From NCBI GenBank assembly GCA_964642795.1, contig CAZXRQ010000036.1, forward strand, positions 1 to 19,742: a stretch of DNA of 19,742 nucleotides. Reading direction: 5' to 3'. A program made the translations under genes and the position numbers. Below the pieces are notes generated by a model. That model searched no databases, was not told the DNA's origin, and saw nothing but the letters and a program-made list of their open reading frames with translations. The stretch comes from JAVVVD01 sp964642795 (lineage in GTDB: Bacteria; Bacillota; Clostridia; Christensenellales; CAG-138). Of the stretch, positions 7,230 to 14,030 are shown one piece after another. The first letter of the stretch is position 1; each line of letters begins with the position of its first letter.

Positions 7230-8032
7230 CGCGCAGCATAAAAAAGCTATTATGCCTTTGCGCCGGAGCCATGGCGCTTTGCGCCGCGTGCGGCTGCGCC
7301 GCACCGGCAGCGCCCCTGCCCCTGCCTACCATCCCGCCCGTTACGGCGCAGTCTCCCAGCCCCGCGCCGCCTGCGCCCACGCCCACAGCAACGCCCGAGC
7401 CTACGCCGGTGCCGCTGCAAATGCGTTCGCAGGAGCTTATCGATCAGCCGCTTACCCGGCTTATAAACGATACCCACCTGCTGGATAAGGACTATGTGCC
7501 GGATACGCTTATATCCGTAAGTGAGACCAACGGGCTTGCCGGATCCCTACTCACGCTGAAGCGGGACGACCTTATGGCGGACGAAACCGCGCTCAACGCG
7601 CTTTACGGTATGCTGAAGGCCGCGTCTGCGGACGGTATGGGCGGCTTTTATCTGGTGGACGCGTACAGAACGTACGCAAAGCAGCAACGGCTATGGGCAA
7701 ACAAGGTGGATAACGACCCCGCCTACGGTACCGATCCGGACGTACCCATAGTAACGGCGCGGCCCGGTGCAAGCGAGCATCAGGCGGGGCTTGCGTTTGA
7801 CATAGCCGCGGTTGACGCGCGCTCGCTTTCAGCCAGCTTTGCAAACACCCCGCAGGGGGAATGGCTGTATGAAAACTGCTGGGAATACGGCTTCATACTT
7901 CGCTATCCCGAGGGCAGCGAAGCCAAGACCGGCATAGTATTCGAGCCGTGGCATTTCAGGTATGTGGGGATCGAGATGTCCATGTATCTTTACGAAACCG
8001 GCATGACGCTGGAGGAGTTCTACTGCGGCTGA
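7226..8032 (+). CDS. VanY-type D-alanyl-D-alanine carboxypeptidase
   Basis: This family trims the terminal D-Ala from peptidoglycan stem peptides outside the cell. The 268 residues have a short hydrophobic leader (about 8-24) with cysteines at 22 and 24; Cys24 (AACGC) fits a relaxed lipobox, so the protein may be lipid anchored. A Pro/Ala/Thr-rich linker (27-64) leads to a peptidase M15 domain. Its zinc motifs are SEHQAGLAFD (183-192; ligands His185 and Asp192) and EPWHFRYVG (240-248; catalytic Glu240, ligand His243). Upstream AYRTYAKQQ is also typical of VanY/DacA-like M15B. AAGGAG lies 8 bases before the ATG, inside lplA, which suggests coupling to lplA. No vanA/H/X genes are near, so this is a housekeeping enzyme rather than a vancomycin resistance gene. 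It converges on the next gene with only 10 bases between stops. Confidence 0.9.
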   Translation: MTRSIKKLLCLCAGAMALCAACGCAAPAAPLPLPTIPPVTAQSPSPAPPAPTPTATPEPTPVPLQMRSQELIDQPLTRLINDTHLLDKDYVPDTLISVSETNGLAGSLLTLKRDDLMADETALNALYGMLKAASADGMGGFYLVDAYRTYAKQQRLWANKVDNDPAYGTDPDVPIVTARPGASEHQAGLAFDIAAVDARSLSASFANTPQGEWLYENCWEYGFILRYPEGSEAKTGIVFEPWHFRYVGIEMSMYLYETGMTLEEFYCG

Positions 8033-8042
8033 GCGCAGCGCA

Positions 8043-8807
8043 TCACTCTCCCTTGTCCAGCGTGGCTGCGGCCGCAAGCGCTATTTTCAGCAGCGCGTCG
8101 CGGGACTGCGTGGTCCATTTGCCCATCACGCGGGGGTCCCATTCGTCGCCGTCCAGACTATCCTCGGTAAACAAAAATTGATAGTGCTCCAGCTTGCGGT
8201 ACGCGGCCACTGCCGCCAGCGCCGCGCACTCCATATCCACGGCCAAGCAGCCCTCGGCGCGGCGCGCCTCCATGTTGGCGCGGGTCTCACGGTAGAAGCC
8301 GTCCGTGCTCCACACCCGTCCAGAGGTGTACGGTACGCCCAGCCCGTCCAGCACGGCGGCCAGCTTATCCGCTCCGGGCAGCGCCATGTAATCCGAAGCG
8401 GGCGCATAGTGATAGCTTGTGCCCTCGTCGCGGTAGGCCTCCTCCGGCAGCAGCACATGCCCCGGCGCAAGACGCCCGTGCAGCGTGCCGCAGGTGCCGA
8501 AATAGAGGAACCGCTTTGCTCCCAGCGCGGCCATCTCCTCCATGCAGGCAGCGGACGCGGAAGCGCCCAGCATACTTACCGCAAAGCCCAGCCTCACGCC
8601 GTTAAACTCCAGTATGTATATAGGCACGTCGCACAGGCCGCCGTAAAGCTGGGTATACGGCCTTGCGCCGTAGTTTTGCTCCGCCACATGCAAAAACCTG
8701 CGCGTAAAGCAGACCGCCACGGTTTCCGGAAAGCCGGGCAGCTCGCGGTATATGTCGCTTGCGCTTATAAGCGCGGGGGAATCATCAAACGTGTCGATTA
8801 TGCTCAT
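8043..8807 (-). CDS. Nucleoside phosphorylase family enzyme, uridine phosphorylase-like
   Basis: The 254 residues have the PNP_UDP_1 fold signatures: GFAVSMLGASASAACMEE (74-91), FGTCGTL (103-109, phosphate/base region), EGTSYHY (128-134) and VDMECAAL (190-197), the ribose-binding Met-Glu segment. These enzymes split nucleosides to a base and ribose-1-phosphate for salvage. The order of motifs resembles uridine phosphorylase-like members more than PfkB or MTA/SAH nucleosidases, but I cannot fix the substrate from sequence alone. AGGAG stands 6 bases before the ATG. The gene starts 15 bases after the stop of the amidase gene and is probably the last gene of an mnmE-amidase-phosphorylase transcript. 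The functional link with those two is not obvious. Confidence 0.85.
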   Translation of the reverse strand: MSIIDTFDDSPALISASDIYRELPGFPETVAVCFTRRFLHVAEQNYGARPYTQLYGGLCDVPIYILEFNGVRLGFAVSMLGASASAACMEEMAALGAKRFLYFGTCGTLHGRLAPGHVLLPEEAYRDEGTSYHYAPASDYMALPGADKLAAVLDGLGVPYTSGRVWSTDGFYRETRANMEARRAEGCLAVDMECAALAAVAAYRKLEHYQFLFTEDSLDGDEWDPRVMGKWTTQSRDALLKIALAAAATLDKGE

Positions 8808-8822
8808 GTCAAGCTCCTTTCG

Positions 8823-9776
8823 TCAGTCGGCAAAGCAGTCCAATATGCCCTCGTATATGCCCTGCGCCATAAGCTGCTGGAAGTCCGCGTCGGTCAGCAG
8901 CAGATCGTCGTGCTCGTTGGTCATGTGCCCCATCTCGATATTCACTACGGGCCGCTCGCACCAGTTGAAGCCGGTCTGGTCGCCGCGGTAGGTTATTCCC
9001 CGGGAAATGTCCATGCCGGTGACGCGGCCGTAGCTTGCGAGTATAAGCTCCGCCGCGCGCACACATTCGTCGTAGAAGGGATAATCCTCAGCCTTGGGCA
9101 CCAGCATGAAGGCGCCATGCTGCTCAGGATCGTCGCTGCCGTTGCAGTGCAGCCGCACGCCGAGATCTACCTTGTATTCGTTGAACAGCTGCGCCCGCTC
9201 GATATTGGTTATGTCCACGTCCGCGGATTCGCGGGTCATTATAACGGTCGCGCCCGCCTGCTCCAGCATATCGCTTAGCAGCAGGCCGACCGCGAGGTTA
9301 ACCTCATGCTCCGGTACGCCGGAGAACCTGCCGTAGGTGCCGGAGGACACGCCCTTCTTGGTTTCGGACGAGCCGGGCGCTACGGGCTCCTGCGTGGTGT
9401 TGGAATGGGCCTGATGTCCGGGATCCAGGCCGATAACTATGCCGTTAAGCAGCGCGGGCGCTGCTGTGGGCGCGGGCGCTGCCGTGGGCGCNNNNNNNNN
9501 NNNNNNNNNNNNNNNNNNNNNNNNNNNNNNNNNNNNNNNNNNNNNNNNNNNNNNNNNNNNNNNNNNNNNNNNNNNNNNNNNNNNNNNNNNNGTGGGCGCG
9601 GGCGCTGCCGTGGGCGCTGCCGTGGGCGTTGGCGCTAATGCAGGCGCAAGCGTCTGTGTAAGCTGCGGATCATCCTGCGCGGGAGTAAGCTCAACAACCT
9701 CCTGCTCCGGAGAAGGCGCGCAGGCTGCTGTAAGCAAAAGCGCCAGCACTATAAGAATGAATGCGGTTTTTTTCAT
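8823..9776 (-). CDS. N-acetylmuramoyl-L-alanine amidase, lipoprotein (Amidase_3)
   Basis: This zinc enzyme cuts the bond between N-acetylmuramic acid and the stem peptide in the cell wall. The start at 9776 is chosen because GAGG lies 5 bases upstream and it yields a clear lipoprotein signal (MKKTAFILIVLALLLTAAC, Cys19). An Ala/Pro/Thr linker of about 75 or more residues follows, part of it lost in a 100-N gap. The catalytic domain shows the Amidase_3 zinc ligands: His in GLDPGHQ, Glu in PEHEVNLA and His in GVRLHCNGS, plus the catalytic Glu in NIEMGHMTN. Frame is kept across the gap as assembled, but the gap length is probably nominal, so the true linker length is unknown. It follows the mnmE stop by 7 bases. 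Confidence 0.9.
   Translation of the reverse strand: MKKTAFILIVLALLLTAACAPSPEQEVVELTPAQDDPQLTQTLAPALAPTPTAAPTAAPAPXXXXXXXXXXXXXXXXXXXXXXXXXXXXXXXXXXAPTAAPAPTAAPALLNGIVIGLDPGHQAHSNTTQEPVAPGSSETKKGVSSGTYGRFSGVPEHEVNLAVGLLLSDMLEQAGATVIMTRESADVDITNIERAQLFNEYKVDLGVRLHCNGSDDPEQHGAFMLVPKAEDYPFYDECVRAAELILASYGRVTGMDISRGITYRGDQTGFNWCERPVVNIEMGHMTNEHDDLLLTDADFQQLMAQGIYEGILDCFAD
9457..9632 (-). repeat. Tandem GC-rich repeat coding an Ala-Pro-Thr linker
   Basis: Both sides of the gap carry the same short units, GTGGGCGC and GCTGCC alternating on the plus strand, which code for Ala-Pro-Thr-Ala style repeats in the amidase linker. Units of 12 and 18 bases are mixed. The repeat has very likely broken the assembly, and copy number may vary between cells. 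Confidence 0.8.
9492..9591. other. Assembly gap of 100 Ns
   Basis: Exactly 100 Ns, the usual placeholder for a scaffold gap of unknown size. It falls inside the amidase linker repeat, so the missing sequence is probably more of the same repeat units. Confidence 0.95.
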
Positions 9777-9783
9777 TTTCTCC

Positions 9784-11100
9784 TCACTTGCCCACGCAGA
9801 AGCGGGCGAATATTTCATCTATTACACGCTCGTCCACGGCGCTGCCTGTGATGGCCGCAAGCGCGGAAAGCGCCCCGCGTATATCCGTCGCGGTACATTC
9901 CATATCCGGGGCGCGCTGTGCGCTCGATATGTACGACGCAGCGCTTTGCAGCGCCGCGATATGCCGGGCGTTGGTTATAAGCACGCTTTCGCCGGGATCT
10001 ATACGCTTTGCTATCTCGGCTTTCAATCCGGCCAGACCCGCGCCCGTCGCCGCGCTTACGGTCAGCGGAGTTATGCTGAAATGCGCGGCTATATCCTCGG
10101 GACTGACCTGCGCGGGCAAATCGCCCTTGCACAGCACGCCTATGCGGGGAAGCGTTCGCGTGAGCCTCTCCGCCTCGCAGTCCTCATCGTTAAGCGGCGC
10201 GGACGCGTCGAACGCCAGCAGCACCAGCGCCGCGCCGGACGCGGCCTCCTTTGCAAGCTGCACGCCCACGCTCTCCGCCTCGCCCGCGGTATCCCTAAGT
10301 CCGGCAGCGTCAATAAGCCGCACGGGTATGCCTGCTATCGCGGTCTGCTCCTCCAGTATATCCCGGGTGGTACCCGGTTCATTTGTGACTATGGCGCGAT
10401 CCCTGCCCAGCAGCGCGTTGTACAGGCTGGATTTTCCCGCGTTGGGCCTGCCGCACAGCACCACCTTAGCGCCCTCGCGCAGCACTCGCGCGCGCATACC
10501 GCCGGACGCAAGCGCATCCAGGCGCGCCTGCGCCGACTGCAGCGTATCCGGCAGCGCGCCCGTTACGTCCTCCTCCAGCTCCTCCGGGTAGTCTATCGCG
10601 GCGTCCAGTCCCGAAAGCGCGCCTGTAAGCAGGCCTTCAAGCTCGGTTACTTCTCTTTCAACACCGCCCTCAAGCTGCTCCGCGGCAGCGGCCGCCGCGC
10701 GCTCGGAGCCTGCGGTTATAATGTCCATCACGGCCTCCGCGCGGGAAAGATCCAGCTTGCCGTTTATGAAGGCGCGGCGCGTAAACTCGCCCGGCTCAGC
10801 AGGACGCAGGCTTTTATTAAGCAGCGCGAGCACCCGCCGCACCACCGCCGCGCCGCCGTGCACGGAAAGCTCCGCCATATCCTCGCCGGTATAGCTGCGC
10901 GGGGCGGCATAGTATACGGCTACCGCCTCGTCCACGAGCTGCTCGCCGTCGGTCACGCGGCCGAACACCGCGCGGTGATCCGACAGCCTGCCCGAGAACA
11001 GTCCCTCAAGCGCGGTCTTGGCGTCCGGCCCGGAAATCCTTATTACGGCCAGCGCCCCGCCTGCGGGGGTGGCCAATGCGAATACCGTATCCTTTATCAT
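9784..11100 (-). CDS. mnmE: tRNA modification GTPase MnmE
   Basis: MnmE works with MnmG to place the cmnm5 group on wobble uridine 34 of certain tRNAs. The 438 residues are slightly shorter than the usual 450-460. The start MIKDTVFALATP and RISG motif are typical of the N-terminal formyl-THF-binding domain. The inserted G domain has GRPNAGKSS (217-225), GTTRD (243-247) and DAAGL (264-268). The C-terminus ends FCVGK, matching the conserved C-x-G-K with its essential Cys. The G4 motif reads CKGD (324-327) where NKxD is expected, so the base-recognition Asn is a Cys. No mnmG, rnpA or yidC is adjacent, unlike many genomes. A TAAAAT box 7 bases before the ATG and the lack of a ribosome site suggest a leaderless transcript, though the -35 is poor. 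Confidence 0.95.
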   Translation of the reverse strand: MIKDTVFALATPAGGALAVIRISGPDAKTALEGLFSGRLSDHRAVFGRVTDGEQLVDEAVAVYYAAPRSYTGEDMAELSVHGGAAVVRRVLALLNKSLRPAEPGEFTRRAFINGKLDLSRAEAVMDIITAGSERAAAAAAEQLEGGVEREVTELEGLLTGALSGLDAAIDYPEELEEDVTGALPDTLQSAQARLDALASGGMRARVLREGAKVVLCGRPNAGKSSLYNALLGRDRAIVTNEPGTTRDILEEQTAIAGIPVRLIDAAGLRDTAGEAESVGVQLAKEAASGAALVLLAFDASAPLNDEDCEAERLTRTLPRIGVLCKGDLPAQVSPEDIAAHFSITPLTVSAATGAGLAGLKAEIAKRIDPGESVLITNARHIAALQSAASYISSAQRAPDMECTATDIRGALSALAAITGSAVDERVIDEIFARFCVGK

Positions 11101-11107
11101 ATTACTG

Positions 11108-11136
11108 ATTTTACACCACCTACGCCTATTTTTACA
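11108..11136 (-). promoter_or_regulatory. Weak candidate promoter of mnmE
   Basis: On the minus strand TAAAAT (11113-11108) lies 7 bases before the mnmE ATG. The hexamer 17 bases upstream is TGTAAA (11136-11131), a weak -35. The spacing to the start codon is the same as at the MATE gene and one base longer than at lplA. Confidence 0.3.
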
Positions 11137-11153
11137 GCCCCGCCCCGTTTTTC

Positions 11154-11182
11154 TTGTGTGCGGGCGGCTAAAGTGGTATCAT
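11154..11182 (+). promoter_or_regulatory. Promoter of the proBA operon
   Basis: TTGTGT (11154-11159), a 17-base spacer and TATCAT (11177-11182), with TG one base before the -10 (extended -10). Transcription would start near 11189, leaving a leader of about 25 bases with a GAGG ribosome site at 11200. Confidence 0.6.
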
Positions 11183-11214
11183 AACCTAAATTGTTTTTTG
11201 AGGTTATCTTGATA

Positions 11215-12000
11215 ATGGCGAAATATGATCGCATCGTAATAAAAGTGGGAACCTCCACCCTCACGCACGACACCGGGCGCACCAATCTCAAGCGCATGGG
11301 GGAGCTGGTCACCGTAATAGCGGATCTTGTAAACTCCGGCTGCCAGGTGGCGCTTGTCACCAGCGGCGCTATCGGCGTGGGCGTGGGTAAGCTGGGGCTT
11401 GCTGCGCGCCCCTCTGACACCCCCGGCAGGCAGGCCGCCGCCACGGTGGGCCAATGCGAGCTGATGTTCATGTACGACAAGCTGTTCAGCGAATACGGAC
11501 ATACCGTAGGACAGATGCTCATCACACGCGAGGATGTGGATCACCCTCACCGCCGTGAAAATCTGATAAACGCATTTGATAAGCTGTTTGACTATAAGGC
11601 GATACCCATTATAAACGAAAACGACGCCGTCGCCGTGGAGGAGATAGTCTACGGCGATAACGACAGCCTTTCCGCGATAGTTGCGCGGCTGATCTCTGCG
11701 GATATGCTCATCATGCTGACCGATACCGACGGCCTGTTTTCCGGCGACCCGGCAAAGGATGCTTCCGCCAGACTGATATCCGTGGTGGAGCATATTACCC
11801 CGGAAATAGAAGCCCTCGCAGGCGGCGCGGGCTCCTCGCGCGGTACGGGCGGCATGGCTACCAAGCTGCACGCGGCACAGCTTGCAACACAAGCGGGGAT
11901 ACCCGCCGTAATAATGAACGGCGCAAAATCCGCAAGCATATATGAACTGCTTAGCGGAAAACCAGTGGGCACTCTTTTTAAACCGCAGGAGGTTAAGTAA
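11215..12000 (+). CDS. proB: Glutamate 5-kinase
   Basis: ProB phosphorylates glutamate to gamma-glutamyl phosphate, the first and normally proline-inhibited step of proline synthesis. From the ATG at 11215 it has 261 residues: an amino acid kinase domain only, lacking the C-terminal PUA domain of E. coli-type ProB, as in many Bacillota. Visible motifs are VIKVGTSTL near residue 8 (ATP loop), TSGAIGVGVGKLGL, NENDAV (glutamate binding) and LTDTDGLFSGDP. GAGG at 11200 lies 11 bases before this ATG. An in-frame TTG at 11209 would be 5 bases from GAGG and is an alternative start. It is followed 2 bases later by proA. Confidence 0.95.
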   Translation: MAKYDRIVIKVGTSTLTHDTGRTNLKRMGELVTVIADLVNSGCQVALVTSGAIGVGVGKLGLAARPSDTPGRQAAATVGQCELMFMYDKLFSEYGHTVGQMLITREDVDHPHRRENLINAFDKLFDYKAIPIINENDAVAVEEIVYGDNDSLSAIVARLISADMLIMLTDTDGLFSGDPAKDASARLISVVEHITPEIEALAGGAGSSRGTGGMATKLHAAQLATQAGIPAVIMNGAKSASIYELLSGKPVGTLFKPQEVK

Positions 12001-12002
12001 GT

Positions 12003-13250
12003 ATGGATATCACGACGCTGGGCAAATACGCAAAGGCGGCCTCGCGCTCGCTTGCGCTTACCGGCACGGAGACGCGCCGTGCGGCGCTTATCGCCATAGC
12101 GGAGGCGCTCACGGAAAACGAGGCCCTGCTCATAAGCGAAAACGCCGCCGATGTTTCCGCGGCGCGGGACTCCGGCATGAGCGAATCCCTGCTGGACAGG
12201 CTTACGCTGACCCATGCGCGCATATTGGGCATGGCGCAGGGCGCGCGCGAAGCAGCTTCCCTTCCCGATCCGCTTAACCGCGTGCTTTCGGACATTACGC
12301 GCCCCAACAGCCTGCACATAGTAAAGGTGAGCGTACCGCTGGGCGTTATCGGAGTGATATTCGAGGCCCGTCCCAACGTCACGGCTGATTCCGCCGTGCT
12401 GTGCCTTATGAGCGGCAACGCCTGCGTGCTGCGCGGCGGCCGTGAAGCCATACGCTCTAACACCGCCATAGCAAACGTCATACGCCGCGCCATATCCGCG
12501 CCCGGCGTCGGGATGGACGAAAATTGCGTGCAGCTTGTGCAGGACACCTCGCGTGAAAGCGCCAGCGCCATGATGACGCTTAACGGCTACATCGACGTAC
12601 TGATACCCCGCGGCGGACGCGGGCTTATACAGGCCGTGGTCAAAAACGCCACCGTACCCGTGATCGAGACAGGCGCAGGCGTATGCCATGCCTACATACA
12701 TTGCCCCGCCGATATAGGCATGGCCGTATCTATCGTAATAAACGCAAAGGCCAGCCGCCCGTCGGTCTGCAACGCGCTGGAGTGTGTACTGGTGGATGAA
12801 TCCATGAGGGACACTTTCCTGCCCGCGCTCGCCCCGGCGCTTATAAGCGCCGGCATCACCCTGCACGGCGATGAGGCGACGCGTGCGCGCATACCCGATG
12901 CAATACCCGCAACGCAGGACGACTGGGGGCATGAGTACGGAGACCTGAACCTCGCCTGCCGCGTGGTGAAGGATATGGACGAAGCGATCGCCCACGTTAC
13001 ACAATACGGCACCGGCCACAGCGAATGTATAATTACCGACGACGATGCTGCCGCCGCTTCCTATATGGCACGCGTCGATGCGGCGGCGGTCTACCACAAC
13101 GCCTCCACCCGCTTTACCGACGGCGGCGAGTTCGGCCTGGGCGCGGAGATAGGCATATCCACCCAGAAGCTGCATGCGCGGGGGCCACTGGGCCTTAACG
13201 AGCTTACCGGCGTGAAATACATGCTGTACGGAAACGGGCAGGTGCGTTGA
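12003..13250 (+). CDS. proA: Gamma-glutamyl phosphate reductase
   Basis: ProA reduces the unstable gamma-glutamyl phosphate with NADPH to glutamate semialdehyde, which cyclises toward proline; close contact with ProB is expected because the intermediate is labile. The 415 residues match the family (about 415-420). VPLGVIGVIFEARPNVT (111-127) and VLRGGREA (142-149) are in the NADPH domain, VIETGAGVCHAY comes later, and Cys256 in RPSVCNALE is the catalytic cysteine. AGGAGG (11987-11992) overlaps the end of proB and lies 10 bases before the ATG. Only one base separates its TGA from the next ATG. No proC is in the window. Confidence 0.97.
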   Translation: MDITTLGKYAKAASRSLALTGTETRRAALIAIAEALTENEALLISENAADVSAARDSGMSESLLDRLTLTHARILGMAQGAREAASLPDPLNRVLSDITRPNSLHIVKVSVPLGVIGVIFEARPNVTADSAVLCLMSGNACVLRGGREAIRSNTAIANVIRRAISAPGVGMDENCVQLVQDTSRESASAMMTLNGYIDVLIPRGGRGLIQAVVKNATVPVIETGAGVCHAYIHCPADIGMAVSIVINAKASRPSVCNALECVLVDESMRDTFLPALAPALISAGITLHGDEATRARIPDAIPATQDDWGHEYGDLNLACRVVKDMDEAIAHVTQYGTGHSECIITDDDAAAASYMARVDAAAVYHNASTRFTDGGEFGLGAEIGISTQKLHARGPLGLNELTGVKYMLYGNGQVR

Positions 13251-13251
13251 T

Positions 13252-13881
13252 ATGGACTACACAGTACTGAACATGGAAAACTATCCCCGCCGCGCTCATT
13301 TTGAGTATTTTTCCGAGATGGACTACCCTTACGCCGGAATCACTGTACAGGCGGATGTTACCAAATGCGTACAGCGCATACGCGCACAGGGCTACCCGAT
13401 GTTTCTTACCATGCTGTATCTGCTTTCACAGGCGGCCAACGCCGTGCCGGAGCTGAGACAGCGCATACTGGATAACGGCATCATCCAGTACGACTGGTGC
13501 CGCAGCTCCCATACCGCCATGCGGTCCAACGGCGTATTCTGCTACTGTTCGCTGGACGCGCGGAGGCCATTTGACGAGTTTATCCCATATGCGCAGGCGG
13601 AGGTGGCGGACGCACTGGAAAAGAATTCGCTCAAGGATTGTGCGGACGATGGCGACCTCATTTATACGTCCTGCGTGCCGTGGATAGCGTACAGCTCGCT
13701 TATCCAGCCCACCACCCGCCCCGCGGACAGCCATGTCCGCCTTAACTGGGGCAAGCTATATCCCGACGCCGAGCGGCAGCTTATGCCGCTTAGCATACTT
13801 GTCCATCACGCGCTGGCGGACGGCAGGCACATCGCCGCGTTTTTCGACGGGTTTGAGGAGCTGGCGAATTCAAGATTTTAG
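13252..13881 (+). CDS. CatA-like O-acetyltransferase
   Basis: The 209 residues match the chloramphenicol acetyltransferase (CAT) fold, which uses acetyl-CoA and works as a trimer. The family's catalytic motif HHxxxDG is present as HHALADG (185-191), where the second His is the base and the Asp is structural. The N-terminal RRAHFEYFSEMDYPY and the mid-protein MRSNGVF are also family-like. Many clostridial chromosomal CAT-like proteins have unknown acceptors, so chloramphenicol resistance cannot be assumed. The ATG is one base after the proA TGA (TGATATG), so it is probably translationally coupled to the proline operon. The 19 bases after the stop lead into palindromic element copy B. Confidence 0.85.
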   Translation: MDYTVLNMENYPRRAHFEYFSEMDYPYAGITVQADVTKCVQRIRAQGYPMFLTMLYLLSQAANAVPELRQRILDNGIIQYDWCRSSHTAMRSNGVFCYCSLDARRPFDEFIPYAQAEVADALEKNSLKDCADDGDLIYTSCVPWIAYSSLIQPTTRPADSHVRLNWGKLYPDAERQLMPLSILVHHALADGRHIAAFFDGFEELANSRF

Positions 13882-13900
13882 TTTTAGGCTGAGCGCATCC

Positions 13901-14028
13901 GCCCTGCCGGGGCGCGCGCAAACCGCTGACGGCCCGCCGGACAATAGTCCGGCGGGCCGTCGCGGTTTATTGGCGGGCGCAGCCCGCCAGCAGCGCGTTT
14001 CACGCGCCGCGCGCGCCCCGGCATGGGC
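13901..14028 (+). repeat. Cloverleaf-type palindromic element, copy B
   Basis: The outer stem pairs 13901-13919 with 14009-14028 (19 bp with one bulged T at 14024; core GCCGGGGCGCGCGC). The first inner arm is the variable one: AAACCGC (13920-13926) with 13962-13968, a bulged T927, then a perfect 15-bp stem (13928-13942 with 13947-13961) and an AATA loop. Next are TGGCGGGC-GCA-GCCCGCCA (13971-13989) and GCGCGT-TTC-ACGCGC (13993-14007). It is the reverse complement of copies A and C. It fills almost all of the gap between two convergent genes, ending 2 bases before the DUF4173 stop. Relative to the CatA-like gene it has the same orientation as A and C have to their genes. No T-run follows on either side. 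Confidence 0.87.
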
Positions 14029-14030
14029 GG

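Noticed and set aside
7226..8032. Vancomycin resistance gene vanY
   Set aside because: The M15B domain is clear, but no vanH, vanA or vanX or two-component genes are near, so a general cell-wall role is more likely.
11649..13175. Long minus-strand frame of about 500 codons opposite proB/proA
   Set aside because: It is a shadow frame: no recognisable domain, biased composition and complete overlap with two well-supported genes. The same holds for long frames opposite glgC, glgB and the MATE gene.
13252..13881. Proven chloramphenicol resistance gene
   Set aside because: The catalytic motif is present, but the chromosomal operon position and family breadth do not allow a resistance call.
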